A stretch of 14,790 nucleotides of DNA, taken from contig CANBTO010000060.1 in assembly GCA_947372405.1 (NCBI GenBank), positions 1 through 14,790 on the forward strand, in the 5' to 3' direction. Made by a program: the position numbers and the translations under genes. Positions within the stretch are counted from its first letter, which is position 1. The number at the start of each line of letters is the position of its first letter. The notes under the pieces are model-generated. The model saw only the letters and a program-made list of their open reading frames with translations, was not told the origin of the DNA and ran no database searches. The stretch comes from Verrucomicrobiaceae bacterium (GTDB lineage: Bacteria; Verrucomicrobiota; Verrucomicrobiae; Verrucomicrobiales; Akkermansiaceae). Below are positions 1-10,812 of this stretch, piece by piece.

Positions 1-66
1 GTCCGCCTCCCCGGTGCCCGCAAGTCGCTGACCCTGAATCCTGAAATCAAAGCGCATAGCGCGTAA
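1..66 (+). CDS. Possible C-terminal end of a gene entering from the left (partial)
   Basis: Frame 1 is open from the first base and reads 21 residues ending in KAHSA before a TAA stop at 64-66. The other two plus-strand frames stop within about 45 bases. A hairpin that could terminate transcription begins 40 bases after the stop, which fits a gene end. The fragment is too short to recognise a family, and an open stretch of this length also occurs by chance in GC-rich DNA, so this is a weak call. Confidence 0.3.
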   Translation, partial: VRLPGARKSLTLNPEIKAHSA

Positions 67-105
67 CCTTCCGCACGCGCCACCCCCTGGGCCTGTTCAA
101 CAACG

Positions 106-136
106 GATAGGTTCGGGGCTATCGCCCAAACCTATC
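106..136. terminator. Hairpin between convergent genes, probable bidirectional terminator
   Basis: Bases 106-117 pair with 125-136 to give a 12-position stem around the 7-base loop GCTATCG. In plus-strand RNA there is one C-A mismatch; in minus-strand RNA that position becomes a G-U wobble, so the stem is continuous. It lies between the putative plus-strand gene end at 66 and the minus-strand stop at 171, where a two-way terminator is expected. The following T-run is poor on both sides (CTTTGGGG on plus), so termination strength is uncertain. Confidence 0.5.
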
Positions 137-170
137 TTTGGGGTTGTGCTCTTTGCTTCCGGTCGGCGTC

Positions 171-581
171 TCAGTAATCCACTTGCTCGCGGCATGTCGT
201 TTGTCTCGTGCCAACGTCTCCCCCAATCTTCTTCCGATATCTCGCCTCAAGCAGAAGCGATACGATCACAAGGACACTTAGCACTCCTGCGGGGATGGCG
301 AGTAAGCATCCCGCCATGAAATCATCGAGACCACGCCAATTCTGATCCTTCATCTGAAGATTCTTACGCTCCTCGAATATCTTGTGATTCTGATCATCCG
401 TTCCAGCAACACCTGCCATACTTGTTTGGAGTGCCATTGCGGTAACGCCTAGATTGAATCCTCTCACACCCGCCTGTTCCTTGCCATATTCAAAATGGTT
501 GAGCAGGTGTTGCGCATAGAATCCCGATAAGAAAAGTGCGATTGTCTGAGCAAGCGCGATATGGAGCAAACGGCTATTCAT
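171..581 (-). CDS. Orphan small membrane protein, unrecognised
   Basis: A protein of 136 residues from the ATG at 581. The frame extends upstream to a TTG at 599, which adds six residues, but the ATG is preferred; neither has a clear ribosome binding site. Two hydrophobic segments are visible, at about residues 5-23 and 90-111. A soluble central region rich in charged and amide residues (DDQNHKIFEERKN area) separates them, and a basic tail RYRKK follows the second segment. By the positive-inside rule the tail is probably cytoplasmic and the centre lies outside. I recognise no family and do not assign a function. Its base composition is visibly more AT-rich than the glycerate kinase and hppA genes nearby, which suggests accessory or acquired DNA. 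A 14-base palindrome lies 39 bases upstream. The real gene could also be a chance ORF, though two well-formed membrane spans argue against that. Confidence 0.55.
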   Translation of the reverse strand: MNSRLLHIALAQTIALFLSGFYAQHLLNHFEYGKEQAGVRGFNLGVTAMALQTSMAGVAGTDDQNHKIFEERKNLQMKDQNWRGLDDFMAGCLLAIPAGVLSVLVIVSLLLEARYRKKIGGDVGTRQTTCREQVDY

Positions 582-619
582 GAGACATTTTTGGCACAAC
601 AGTGTTTGTTATCCCACCG

Positions 620-633
620 GCATATCGATATGC
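620..633. promoter_or_regulatory. 14-base perfect palindrome upstream of the orphan membrane gene
   Basis: GCATATCGATATGC reads the same on both strands and sits 39 bases before the ATG at 581, in the 279-base spacer 582-860. This position fits an operator for a dimeric regulator. A perfect 14-base palindrome is expected about once by chance in a window this long, so position is the only support. I see nothing else in the spacer except a CGGCCGGCCG palindrome near 740-750 and no clear promoter. Confidence 0.3.
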
Positions 634-860
634 TTTGGCGGACTGAAGTTTCTTTCGTGGCAAGGTTAGAGGTGGAATCGTCTGGAAGTCAATGGGCAAG
701 ACAGACAGCGGGGCGGCGAAAGGGGGCTTGAATGTCCTTCGGCCGGCCGGATGGTTCGGATGGGTTGGGAAATCTGATATGCATGGTTCGGAAAACCAGA
801 AGGCCGACACCGGTCGCCCGACTGGAACCGGCGCGAGGCATCGGCGTTTCCACGAGCCGT

Positions 861-1967
861 CTATCCGGCCGCCAGTTTCTCCAACAAGTCCGCCGCCTGT
901 TTCATCAGCGTTTCCAGCGGCAGGCCGGTGGCGGTGAGTTCCGTGATGGAATCGAAGAGCCCGGATGCCCGGGCCTGCGCGTCCGCCCTGCCGCAGAAGG
1001 CGATCACCGGTTTGCCATGTTTGCGCGCGAGCCGGGCGATGCCGACCGGGCCTTTTCCCATCAGGCTCTGTGCGTCGAGCGAGCCTTCGCCGGTGACGAC
1101 GAGATCGGCTTCGGTAATCCGAGTCTCCAGTCCCGTGAGCGCGGCCAGCAGATCGAAACCCGGAACCAATTCCGCCCCGGCGAAGTGCAGCAGACCGAAT
1201 CCGAGTCCACCCGCCGCTCCCGCGCCCGGGCGTCTGGCGTCGGCATCGCCGTTGGAGGCTTGCACGATTTCCGCCAGCACTTCCTCAAGGACCGGAATGC
1301 TCGTTTCATCCGCGCCTTTCTGCGGGCCGAAAACACGCGTGGCGCCATCCGGGCCTAACAAGGGATTCGCCACGTCACACGCAACCATGATTTCCGGCAG
1401 TGGCAGGCATTGCGAGGCATCGATGCGGGCGAGCCTGCGGAACAGTTCTGCTGGGACCGGCTTGAGCGTTTCCCCATCGGTGGATAGAAACCGCACCCCG
1501 AGAGCTGCGGCCATGCCCGCTCCGCCGTCGTTGGTGGCGCTGCCGCCGATGCCGATCACGAGGCGCGTGGCACCGCTTGCCAGAATGGCGTGGCGCATCA
1601 TTTCCCCGGTCCCGAAGGTGCTGGAGCGAAGGAGGTCCCGCTCTGCGGGGGCGATCCGCCAGAGGCCGGACGCCTCGGCCATTTCCATGACCGCGAGCGG
1701 GCCGTCCGTTGTGCTGGCGAGCAGGTAGCGGGCGGAAACCGGCCGTCCGAGAGCGTCGTGAGCTGGAGCATCAATCCAGCGCCCGTGCAGCGGAATTTCC
1801 AGCGCCTTGGCGAAGCCCTCGCCGCCGTCCGCGATCGGGTGGATGTCGATTTCAGCGTCCGGGAAACGTTTCCTCATCCCCCGGGCGATGGCGGCGCAGG
1901 CGGACGGCGCGTCGAGCGAGCCCTTGAACTTGTCACAAGCGATGAGAATCCGGTAGGGTGGGGGCAT
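861..1967 (-). CDS. glxK: Glycerate 2-kinase (type II, GarK/GlxK family)
   Basis: A cytoplasmic kinase of 368 residues that phosphorylates D-glycerate with ATP; members of this family give 2-phosphoglycerate, feeding glyoxylate, tartronate or sugar-acid breakdown into lower glycolysis. The length is close to the usual 370-390. Family landmarks appear in order: ACDKFKGSL at residues 10-18, ADGGEGF at 46-52, the GTGEMMRHA segment, the glycine-rich IGGSATNDGGAGMA stretch, VACDVANPLLGPDGA followed by the FGPQKGA signature, and VVTGEGSLDAQS near the C-terminus. The start is an ATG at 1967 just before the first beta strand; no Shine-Dalgarno is visible. The gene is divergent from hppA across 160 bases and stands alone on its strand, because the next minus-strand gene begins 280 bases downstream. 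No glyoxylate carboligase or tartronate reductase gene lies nearby to name its pathway. The glxK and garK names cannot be separated from sequence alone. Confidence 0.93.
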   Translation of the reverse strand: MPPPYRILIACDKFKGSLDAPSACAAIARGMRKRFPDAEIDIHPIADGGEGFAKALEIPLHGRWIDAPAHDALGRPVSARYLLASTTDGPLAVMEMAEASGLWRIAPAERDLLRSSTFGTGEMMRHAILASGATRLVIGIGGSATNDGGAGMAAALGVRFLSTDGETLKPVPAELFRRLARIDASQCLPLPEIMVACDVANPLLGPDGATRVFGPQKGADETSIPVLEEVLAEIVQASNGDADARRPGAGAAGGLGFGLLHFAGAELVPGFDLLAALTGLETRITEADLVVTGEGSLDAQSLMGKGPVGIARLARKHGKPVIAFCGRADAQARASGLFDSITELTATGLPLETLMKQAADLLEKLAAG

Positions 1968-1996
1968 CGGAGGGCGGTTAGAGGCCCTTTCATGGT

Positions 1997-2025
1997 GGAG
2001 ACTGCGCGGATTTTTGCAAGTCTCC
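1997..2025. promoter_or_regulatory. Hairpin/dyad in the glxK-hppA divergent spacer
   Basis: GGAGACT (1997-2003) is repeated inverted as AGTCTCC (2019-2025). An inner GC/GC pair lengthens the stem to nine pairs with one bulged A around a T-rich loop. It lies in the 160-base region 1968-2127 that must hold the promoters of both genes, about 100 bases before the hppA start. It could be an operator or an untranslated-leader hairpin. I could not find convincing -35/-10 pairs for either gene here. Confidence 0.35.
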
Positions 2026-2127
2026 CGAAATCTAGCGGGACGAGGCGGGCATCATCGGATGAGACTGGTCTTTCGTAAAAAATGGCTAGCCGAGCGGGGG
2101 CGGGTCGGACAGTATGCCAAGTGATTT

Positions 2128-4557
<2,430 letters not shown>

Positions 4558-4584
4558 TTTTTCTGCGTTGTTGTTGTTTCCAGA

Positions 4585-4622
4585 CAGGCTCCGGTGAAAC
4601 ACCCGGGGCCTGTTTTCGTTTT
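4585..4622 (+). terminator. Intrinsic terminator of hppA
   Basis: CAGGCTCCGG (4585-4594) pairs with CCGGGGCCTG (4603-4612), ten pairs including one U-G wobble, around an 8-base loop. It is followed at once by TTTTCGTTTT. It starts 28 bases after the hppA stop. It lies inside the 5' extension of the next reading frame, so it also argues that the DUF5069 gene starts downstream of it. Confidence 0.85.
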
Positions 4623-4667
4623 GTCTCGCCGCTTGCCATGACCGCCGCTTTGTGTCCAACATGGCTC

Positions 4668-5126
4668 ATGGAAAACCCTCATCCCACAATCATCCACGGT
4701 TTGCGCAGCCCGTATGAAAAGACCGGCGGCATCGTCTATTTCGGCAGGATGCTCGACAAGATCCGCCTTCACGCCAAAGGCATGTTGCCGCCGGACTGGG
4801 TGGAATCCCTGGGCATGGCTTACGCGAATTCCTTCGACGCCCGCTGTTGTCGTTTTCTCGACATCGAATATGGCGCGCTTGTGGCAACAACCCTCAAGGG
4901 CGGCTCCGATGAAGAACTGCTCGCATGGGCTTTCGCCATGGGTCGTCGCCCGTCCGACGAGGAAATCGAAATCTGGAACGCCTTCATGACCAAGCGCGGC
5001 TGGCGTGATTCCGGCACCCAGCGCCTCAACGAGCGTCTTGCGGAAATCGGCATGCCGCCCGGCGCGGTCGAGACCATGTTCGAGTTCATCGACCTCGACG
5101 AAGGGCGATCCGTGCGCACTGAATGA
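4668..5126 (+). CDS. DUF5069 family protein
   Basis: A soluble protein of 152 residues from the ATG at 4668. The frame runs back to 4554, but that part overlaps the hppA terminator and encodes low-quality sequence. An ATG at 4638 is a second possible start. Family features are strong: RSPYEKTGGIVYFGRMLDK (residues 13-31), the FDARCCRFL block (56-64), then DEELLAW, a WNAFM..RGWRD segment and a short acidic C-terminal tail. DUF5069 proteins are about 140-155 residues, common in Verrucomicrobiota, Planctomycetes and some Proteobacteria, and have no established function to my knowledge. The paired cysteines (60-61) and tryptophans are conserved in the family. No signal peptide or membrane span is present, so the protein is cytoplasmic. 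The 78-base gap to the next gene contains a hairpin. Confidence 0.85.
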   Translation: MENPHPTIIHGLRSPYEKTGGIVYFGRMLDKIRLHAKGMLPPDWVESLGMAYANSFDARCCRFLDIEYGALVATTLKGGSDEELLAWAFAMGRRPSDEEIEIWNAFMTKRGWRDSGTQRLNERLAEIGMPPGAVETMFEFIDLDEGRSVRTE

Positions 5127-5138
5127 TTGTTCACGCGC

Positions 5139-5161
5139 GGAAAAAGACATGGTGTTTTTCC
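5139..5161. repeat. AT-rich inverted repeat between DUF5069 and coiled-coil genes
   Basis: GGAAAAA-G-ACA (5139-5149) pairs with TGTTTTTCC (5153-5161), leaving one bulged G and a 3-base TGG loop. It starts 12 bases after the DUF5069 stop and ends 44 bases before the next start. The T-run lies within the 3' arm, so it may act as a weak terminator or attenuator for DUF5069, or as a protein-binding dyad in front of the next gene. Confidence 0.4.
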
Positions 5162-5204
5162 ATGGAATTCGCTAGTTTACAAGCTGGAAAGGCACCTTGG
5201 AATC

Positions 5205-5708
5205 ATGGACACCAATGCTGAAAACATGTCGTTGCTCGCGCGCAAGATCGCGAAATCGGAAGCCAGGCTTCAGGAACTGGAGTGGGAGATCGAGGAAATC
5301 GGCCAGCCTGCGGCACACGAACTCAAGCGCCGTCTCGATGCGCTGAAAATCGAGGAGAACGCCCTCAAGCGAAACCTGTCGGAAGCGCTTGGCATGGGCG
5401 AGCCGGACGCCGTCCGGATGGCCAAGATCGAGGCGCTGCTGCGCCACATCGAAAGCGAGGAATCCTCGGTGAAACACGACGCGGATTTCCTCCATCAATC
5501 CGGTCACACAACCGCCGAGTTCGCAGCACAGGCCGGATCGATGTTGATCACCCTCTGTCTGCGTGCTCTCAAACGGGTTGTGGGCGATCATCATCCGCTC
5601 GGAACGTCGGTATTCGTCAACCACAGCCACGAGCACCTGGCCAGTCGTTACGGGATCGCCGCATCGGAAAGCGCAAGCCGGGACAACGGAACGTCTGGTG
5701 GGGCGTGA
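5205..5708 (+). CDS. Coiled-coil protein of unknown function
   Basis: A protein of 167 residues from the ATG at 5205. The frame opens at 5127 directly after the DUF5069 stop, but those 26 extra residues cross the intergenic hairpin and look non-coding. Residues 1-105 are strongly helical with heptad-like spacing of leucines and alternating Glu/Lys/Arg (SEARLQELEWEIEEIG, then KRRLDALKIEENALKRNL), as in an antiparallel coiled coil. The C-terminal 60 residues are rich in His, Ser and Gly, with a mildly hydrophobic helix around MLITLCLRALKRVV. There is no signal peptide. I do not recognise a family. It converges on the epimerase gene 43 bases away; GGGCG/CGCCC (5701-5715) straddles its stop codon and may help termination. 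The intact frame and codon use typical of the genome support a real gene. Confidence 0.65.
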   Translation: MDTNAENMSLLARKIAKSEARLQELEWEIEEIGQPAAHELKRRLDALKIEENALKRNLSEALGMGEPDAVRMAKIEALLRHIESEESSVKHDADFLHQSGHTTAEFAAQAGSMLITLCLRALKRVVGDHHPLGTSVFVNHSHEHLASRYGIAASESASRDNGTSGGA

Positions 5709-5751
5709 GTCGCCCGCAACCGTCGCGGACGACTCAACTTCTCCGGTGTGT

Positions 5752-6675
5752 TCAGCGGTTCACCTCGAGAGTGACCTGCCAGCGCAAGGTTTGTCCCGGC
5801 AGGATAAGGCCGTGATGTTTCCAATCGTTCACGGCCACGTCCAGTGCGTCGGGAGAACCATTCGTCGGTTCCAAGGCGACGTGGTGGTGTCCGTTCCACG
5901 CCCCGCGGTTGATCCAGATGCCGATACAGTCGAGCGAGTCTCCGGAAAAACGCAGGGTCATGCGGCCGCCCTCCACGTCGTTGACGATGTCCGCGCGGAA
6001 TGCCGCCGGATTTCTAACAAACGCTTTGACCGCTGTGCCGCGGTCCGTGGAGAATTCCATTTTCGAGAGATCGATGCCCGCCGCGGGGCGCGGCCAGGCG
6101 AGTATCGCGCCGCGTTCTCCGAGGTCACACCCGAGGGCGACCTCGAGCACCACGTCCTCAGCCGGAATTTCCAAGCGGTCGCCGGGCCGGATTCCCATCA
6201 GCGGATGCAGCGCCCAGATGAACGGCTCGGGTCTGGCGCCGTGGCTCGTGAGCGTGTAGTCGAGCCGAAGGCGGTTGTTTTCGAGAACGGCGGTTCTCTC
6301 TATCAGAAAGGGCGTGGTCGTGCAGTGAATAGTGGTCTTGATTCCGCCGGGGATGGAATTGCAGGTCCATGGTTGGGACCATGCCTCGCCGTGGTCCGGC
6401 AGGTCGAGGTTCCGCCAGCGGCACGCTGCGATGGTGGGCAGGCATTCGTCCGCGCCGATGAGGGTGCTTTCCTCAAACATGCCGCCGAAGGGGCTGCGGA
6501 ACAGGGCTGCGCCGGCTGGCGACCACATCCATTCGCGGCCGCTCCGCCGGTCTAACAAACCTGCGATTTTCGCTCCCAGTTCCGGAATGATCCGGACCTC
6601 GATCTCCGCGGACCGCAGATGGTGCACCGAGATCCCTTCGGTCTCCCGGATGAAATGTCCGGTGCCTTCCTTCAT
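5752..6675 (-). CDS. Aldose 1-epimerase-like protein (galactose mutarotase fold)
   Basis: A protein of 307 residues with the sequence pattern of the mutarotase beta-sandwich. The N-terminal strand pair reads IIPELGAKIAGLLDRRSG (residues 29-46), the usual opening of this family. The catalytic-type residues are in the expected places: His95 in LPDHGEAW, His157 in ALHPL, and Glu269 in ALEPTNG, followed by the LPGQTLRW strand. Family enzymes interconvert sugar anomers, or act on sugar phosphates in the YeaD branch; the exact substrate cannot be told. There is no signal peptide, so a cytoplasmic site is likely. The ATG (6675) overlaps the VanZ-like stop as ATGA, so the two are probably translationally coupled. 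The pairing with VanZ and aquaporin genes does not reveal a pathway, but the neighbouring glycoside hydrolase suggests sugar use. It may belong to a DUF4432-like subgroup rather than true GalM. Confidence 0.8.
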   Translation of the reverse strand: MKEGTGHFIRETEGISVHHLRSAEIEVRIIPELGAKIAGLLDRRSGREWMWSPAGAALFRSPFGGMFEESTLIGADECLPTIAACRWRNLDLPDHGEAWSQPWTCNSIPGGIKTTIHCTTTPFLIERTAVLENNRLRLDYTLTSHGARPEPFIWALHPLMGIRPGDRLEIPAEDVVLEVALGCDLGERGAILAWPRPAAGIDLSKMEFSTDRGTAVKAFVRNPAAFRADIVNDVEGGRMTLRFSGDSLDCIGIWINRGAWNGHHHVALEPTNGSPDALDVAVNDWKHHGLILPGQTLRWQVTLEVNR

Positions 6676-7094
6676 CGGGAGAAGACATTTCTGAGCTTCA
6701 GCGCCACAGACTGGCCGATCGCGAGTCCGGCAAGGTCCGCAAACCAGTCAAACCAATCGCAGGTGCGGCCGGGGATGAATGCCTGAGAGAGTTCCTCAAG
6801 CGACAGTGCTGTTAGAACCAGGAGGGTGGTGAGGGTGACGACGCCTGCGATGCGGTGACGGCCCCAACCCGCAGTTGCCAGGTTGCAGAGCAGCGTGAGC
6901 GTGCTGACCAGGCAGACGTGGCCGAGTTTGTCGCCAGTGGGTATCCGGTTGATGAAGCCCCACCAACGGTTGCCTTCACCACGATCCGCGATGATGACGA
7001 TGGTGATGAAGAACGCCACAAAGGTGGCGGCGGCGGCGATCGCCATCCAATGCGCCGTATGCTTTCTCCATGCGGATGAAGGTGGATTCTCCAT
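6672..7094 (-). CDS. VanZ-like family membrane protein
   Basis: A protein of 140 residues from the ATG at 7094. A TTG at 7124 would add ten residues but lies inside a hairpin and is less likely. Four hydrophobic spans are seen, at about residues 17-36, 58-76, 80-100 and 117-134. The VanZ-family pattern is present: DKLGH (55-59) after the first span, then EELSQAFIPGR (100-110) and D113/D116 before the last span. VanZ itself gives low-level teicoplanin resistance in enterococci; most relatives, including this type, have no proven role, so resistance should not be inferred. The stop overlaps the epimerase start by four bases, indicating one transcript. A hairpin separates it from the aquaporin gene upstream, so it may have its own promoter or be reached by read-through. 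Confidence 0.82.
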   Translation of the reverse strand: MENPPSSAWRKHTAHWMAIAAAATFVAFFITIVIIADRGEGNRWWGFINRIPTGDKLGHVCLVSTLTLLCNLATAGWGRHRIAGVVTLTTLLVLTALSLEELSQAFIPGRTCDWFDWFADLAGLAIGQSVALKLRNVFSR

Positions 7095-7117
7095 GGTTGC
7101 CGGGTCTTTCAAGAACA

Positions 7118-7151
7118 AGGGCAACCCACGGCATGATGCGTAGGTTGCCCT
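7118..7151 (-). terminator. Nested hairpin between aquaporin and VanZ-like genes
   Basis: AGGGCAACC (7118-7126) pairs perfectly with GGTTGCCCT (7143-7151), and the loop holds a second small stem GCAT/ATGC (7131-7134 with 7136-7139). On the minus strand it follows the aquaporin stop by 21 bases and is followed by TGTTCTT, a poor U-tract. It is a probable partial terminator or a processing and stability element that separates expression of the two genes. Confidence 0.55.
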
Positions 7152-7172
7152 AGGGATGATTTTAGGATTGAA

Positions 7173-7874
<702 letters not shown>

Positions 7875-7972
7875 TTAGGACATCTGCCAGGGATCAGGGG
7901 TTCGATTGGAGTTGCCGCGCGGTTAGGGAAAATCCCGGAGAAAAGCCGTGTCCGTTCGGCGTATGGCTGTCT

Positions 7973-10759
7973 GTGCTCAGGTTTTCCGCTTTGGTCGTTC
8001 TAGCCGCCCCATGGTTCGCAATGGCTTTGGAGGAGGATACCTCATACAACATGCCGCCCGCCGTGACCGTCACTATGGCCCCTGATGCGGTGATGGCTAA
8101 AATGGAGACTCCAGTGAAACCCGAGGTGCTGGAGGCGTTCAAAAAACAACACCCCGGGAAATTCTGGCTGTTTGGCGAGGATAGGCAGTTCGCGGTCCGC
8201 AGGAATATCATCCCGGCCCATTGGTTCGAGGATGGCGCGAGACAATTCCAAAAATTCTCCGGCGTCGCGAGGCCGGGCGAGTTTTATGTGTTCCAGGTGG
8301 GGCTGGTGCCGGGTGAGAAAACCAAACCGCTGGATTGCAGGGTGGTGTTCGATGCGCTGAAAGGCGCGGATGCAAGGGTTCTGTCCGGCGAGGATTACGC
8401 CAATGCGAGGAAAGGAGAACGTCGGCTTTGGCTCACGCATTTGGAAGATTACCAGATTGTGAGTGACCCAGTGAAGCCCATTTGGGTCGGCCTGCAAATC
8501 CCGGAAGATGCAACTCCGGGAACTTATGACGGGCAAATTCTTTTCAGAAATTCAATATTCCGTAGCAGCATTGATGCGATCCTCGAACGCGGTGGCAATC
8601 TTTCGATCCACGAGCACCTGTCATTTTCCATCAGGATTGAAGGTGAGCCACTGAAGGAATCCGGAACCACCGAAGCGTGGAGGTTGGCGCGGTTGAAGTG
8701 GCTCGACTCGAGGATCGGAGAAGATGACCAGCATGTCACCCGGCCGTTCATGCCGGTCAAGGTCAACGAAAAGGCCCGTTCCATGGATATTCTCGGGCGG
8801 CGGGTCACATTGGGTTCTAACGGAATCCCCGCGCGGTTCATCAGCTACTTTTCAGGAAGCAATACGCGGATCCATTCCGCGGGAAGGGAAGCCTTCAGCG
8901 CTCCGCCGGAGTTCGAGTGTGTGCTGGGTGGAAAGAAAGTCGTCTGGAAAATCAGGGAATTCAAATTCACGAGCAAGACTCCGACTGAAGTGCGGTGGCG
9001 TTCCACAAGTGAAGGAGGAAACGTCAAACTGGATGTAACGGGTGCGCTGGAATTCGACGGCAATCTGAGACTCGGGATGATGTTGTCGAGCGCCTCCAAA
9101 AATGACGCATATCGGCTTGAAGGCATGCCGATCGACGACGTTCGTTTTGTCGTTTCATGGAACAAGGATGTGGCGAAATACGCGATGGGCCTTGGCCTGC
9201 AAGGCGGCCTTTGCCCGGATCATCATGATTGGAAGTGGGATGTTTCCAAACATCAGGACGCCATCTGGATGGGCGATGTCAATGTCGGCGCGATGCTGCG
9301 TTTCAAGGACCACGGAATCTATCAGCGTCCATTGATCAACGCTTACTATGATTTCCGTCCGCTCAGTCTGCCGTCATCCTGGGGTGGTGGCGATATCCGG
9401 ATTGAAAACAATAAAAACGCAGTAACATTGACGGCATCCTCCGGTCCCCGGAAAGTTACCAGCCACGGCAGGGGGGGAGGCGGCCTGTCCTTCGACATCG
9501 ACTGGTATCTGACACCCTTCAAGCCGCTCGACGTCAAACAGCACTTCTCCGACCGCTATTACCGCGCCTATCAGGAAGCGCCGGTCGAGGACACCGCGAA
9601 GCTCAAGGCCGATGGTGCGAACATCGTGGAGATCCACCACAACCGGCTTTGCAATCCCTATATCAACTATCCCTTCAACGATGACTCATTCGGTCATTTG
9701 CAGGACTTCGTGAAAAAAGCCCATACCGATGGCATGCGGGTGAACCTCTACTACACCACCCGTGAGCTGACGCAGAATCTTCCCGAATTCTTCGCGTTGA
9801 AAAGCATGGCGGGTGAAATTATCCTGCCGCGCAGGAACGGCGTGGCTTGGCCGGTGACGAACAAAAACGGCCCGCATCCCTGGCTGAAACAACACGTCGG
9901 CGACGACATCGTGCCGGCATGGAAGGAGGATCTGAAGTTTCCCGAATACAAACAGAAACTCGACCTCGCGGTGATCACCACTCCGGACTCGCGCTGGAAC
10001 AACTTCTATCTGGAAGGTCTCGACTATCTGGTCAAAAAGGCCGGCATCGACGGCCTCTACATCGACGACACCGCGCTCGACCGCAAGTCGATGCAACGCG
10101 CGCGCCGCATCCTCGATGCCGATGGCAGCACCGGCCGCCGCGTGAACATGCATTCATGGAACCATTTCAACGGCCTCGCCAAGTGGAGCAACAGTTCGAT
10201 CGCCTTCATGGAGCTCTATCCGTATTATGACGGGCTCTGGCACGGCGAGGGGTTCAGCGCCAACTCGTCGCCGGAATACATGTTGGTGGAAATGTCCGGC
10301 ATTCCTTACGGACTGATGAGCGAGATGCTGCACCAACCGAACCCATGGCACGGCATGGTCTTCGGCATGCGCGCACGCTGGCCTTGGAGCGGAGATCCCA
10401 GGAACATCTGGAAACTTGAGGACATGTTCGGCATCGCGGACTTGGAATACATCGGTTGGTGGGATTCCGCATGTCCGGTGAAAACCGACAACCCGCAGAT
10501 CAAGGCGTCGGTCTATCGGAAGCAAGGAAAGACGATGATCGCTCTCGCCAGTTGGGCACCGTCGGAAACGAGGACGAGGCTGGCCGTGGACTGGAAGGCA
10601 CTGGGTTTGTCGCCTGCCCGGACAAGCTTGTGGGCTCCCGCATGCGAGGGCTTCCAGAGCGAAACTGTTTTCTCTCCTGATGCGGCCATACCAATCGCGC
10701 CTGGCAAGGGCTGGCTGTTGATCGCGGACGAACAAGAGCGCCGGATCAGTCCGCCGTAA
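7973..10759 (+). CDS. Secreted glycoside hydrolase-like protein (DUF6067 / GH123-like)
   Basis: About 928 residues from a GTG at 7973, chosen because it gives a compact signal peptide (VLRFSALVVLAAPWFAMA, then LEED). The frame is open from 7799, and ATG 7865 is an alternative with an unlikely long leader. The N-terminal third resembles the GH123 N-terminal beta domain: RPGEFYVFQVGL, and DPVKPIWVGLQIPEDATPGTY with NGQ-like strand ends. The centre is a TIM-barrel region typical of DUF6067 proteins: EIHHNRLCNPYINYPF, then MRVNLYYTTREL, GIDGLYIDDTALDR (Asp698/Asp699) and MELYPYYDGLWHGE (Glu747). These acidic residues are the best candidates for catalysis. A C-terminal beta sandwich follows. It is expected to act on polysaccharide outside the cytoplasm; the substrate is unknown. 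It sits 78 bases before the PVC cytochrome gene on the same strand, possibly as one operon. The family name is from memory. Confidence 0.75.
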   Translation: MLRFSALVVLAAPWFAMALEEDTSYNMPPAVTVTMAPDAVMAKMETPVKPEVLEAFKKQHPGKFWLFGEDRQFAVRRNIIPAHWFEDGARQFQKFSGVARPGEFYVFQVGLVPGEKTKPLDCRVVFDALKGADARVLSGEDYANARKGERRLWLTHLEDYQIVSDPVKPIWVGLQIPEDATPGTYDGQILFRNSIFRSSIDAILERGGNLSIHEHLSFSIRIEGEPLKESGTTEAWRLARLKWLDSRIGEDDQHVTRPFMPVKVNEKARSMDILGRRVTLGSNGIPARFISYFSGSNTRIHSAGREAFSAPPEFECVLGGKKVVWKIREFKFTSKTPTEVRWRSTSEGGNVKLDVTGALEFDGNLRLGMMLSSASKNDAYRLEGMPIDDVRFVVSWNKDVAKYAMGLGLQGGLCPDHHDWKWDVSKHQDAIWMGDVNVGAMLRFKDHGIYQRPLINAYYDFRPLSLPSSWGGGDIRIENNKNAVTLTASSGPRKVTSHGRGGGGLSFDIDWYLTPFKPLDVKQHFSDRYYRAYQEAPVEDTAKLKADGANIVEIHHNRLCNPYINYPFNDDSFGHLQDFVKKAHTDGMRVNLYYTTRELTQNLPEFFALKSMAGEIILPRRNGVAWPVTNKNGPHPWLKQHVGDDIVPAWKEDLKFPEYKQKLDLAVITTPDSRWNNFYLEGLDYLVKKAGIDGLYIDDTALDRKSMQRARRILDADGSTGRRVNMHSWNHFNGLAKWSNSSIAFMELYPYYDGLWHGEGFSANSSPEYMLVEMSGIPYGLMSEMLHQPNPWHGMVFGMRARWPWSGDPRNIWKLEDMFGIADLEYIGWWDSACPVKTDNPQIKASVYRKQGKTMIALASWAPSETRTRLAVDWKALGLSPARTSLWAPACEGFQSETVFSPDAAIPIAPGKGWLLIADEQERRISPP

Positions 10760-10812
10760 ACTCCGGGTTGGAGGGTGATGGGGACTTCCGCTGTTCGTTT
10801 GAGAGAATCGCA

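Noticed and set aside
732..1728. Two plus-strand open frames of 208 and 266 codons
   Set aside because: Both are antisense to glycerate kinase, which has unmistakable family motifs, and both have Arg/Ser/Ala/Pro-rich shadow composition.
5563..6555. A 330-codon plus-strand open frame
   Set aside because: It overlaps the end of the coiled-coil gene and most of the epimerase-like gene in antisense; no domain is recognisable.
6672..7094. Glycopeptide resistance gene
   Set aside because: The protein is only VanZ-like. No vanA-type ligase, dehydrogenase or dipeptidase is nearby, and most VanZ relatives are not resistance genes.
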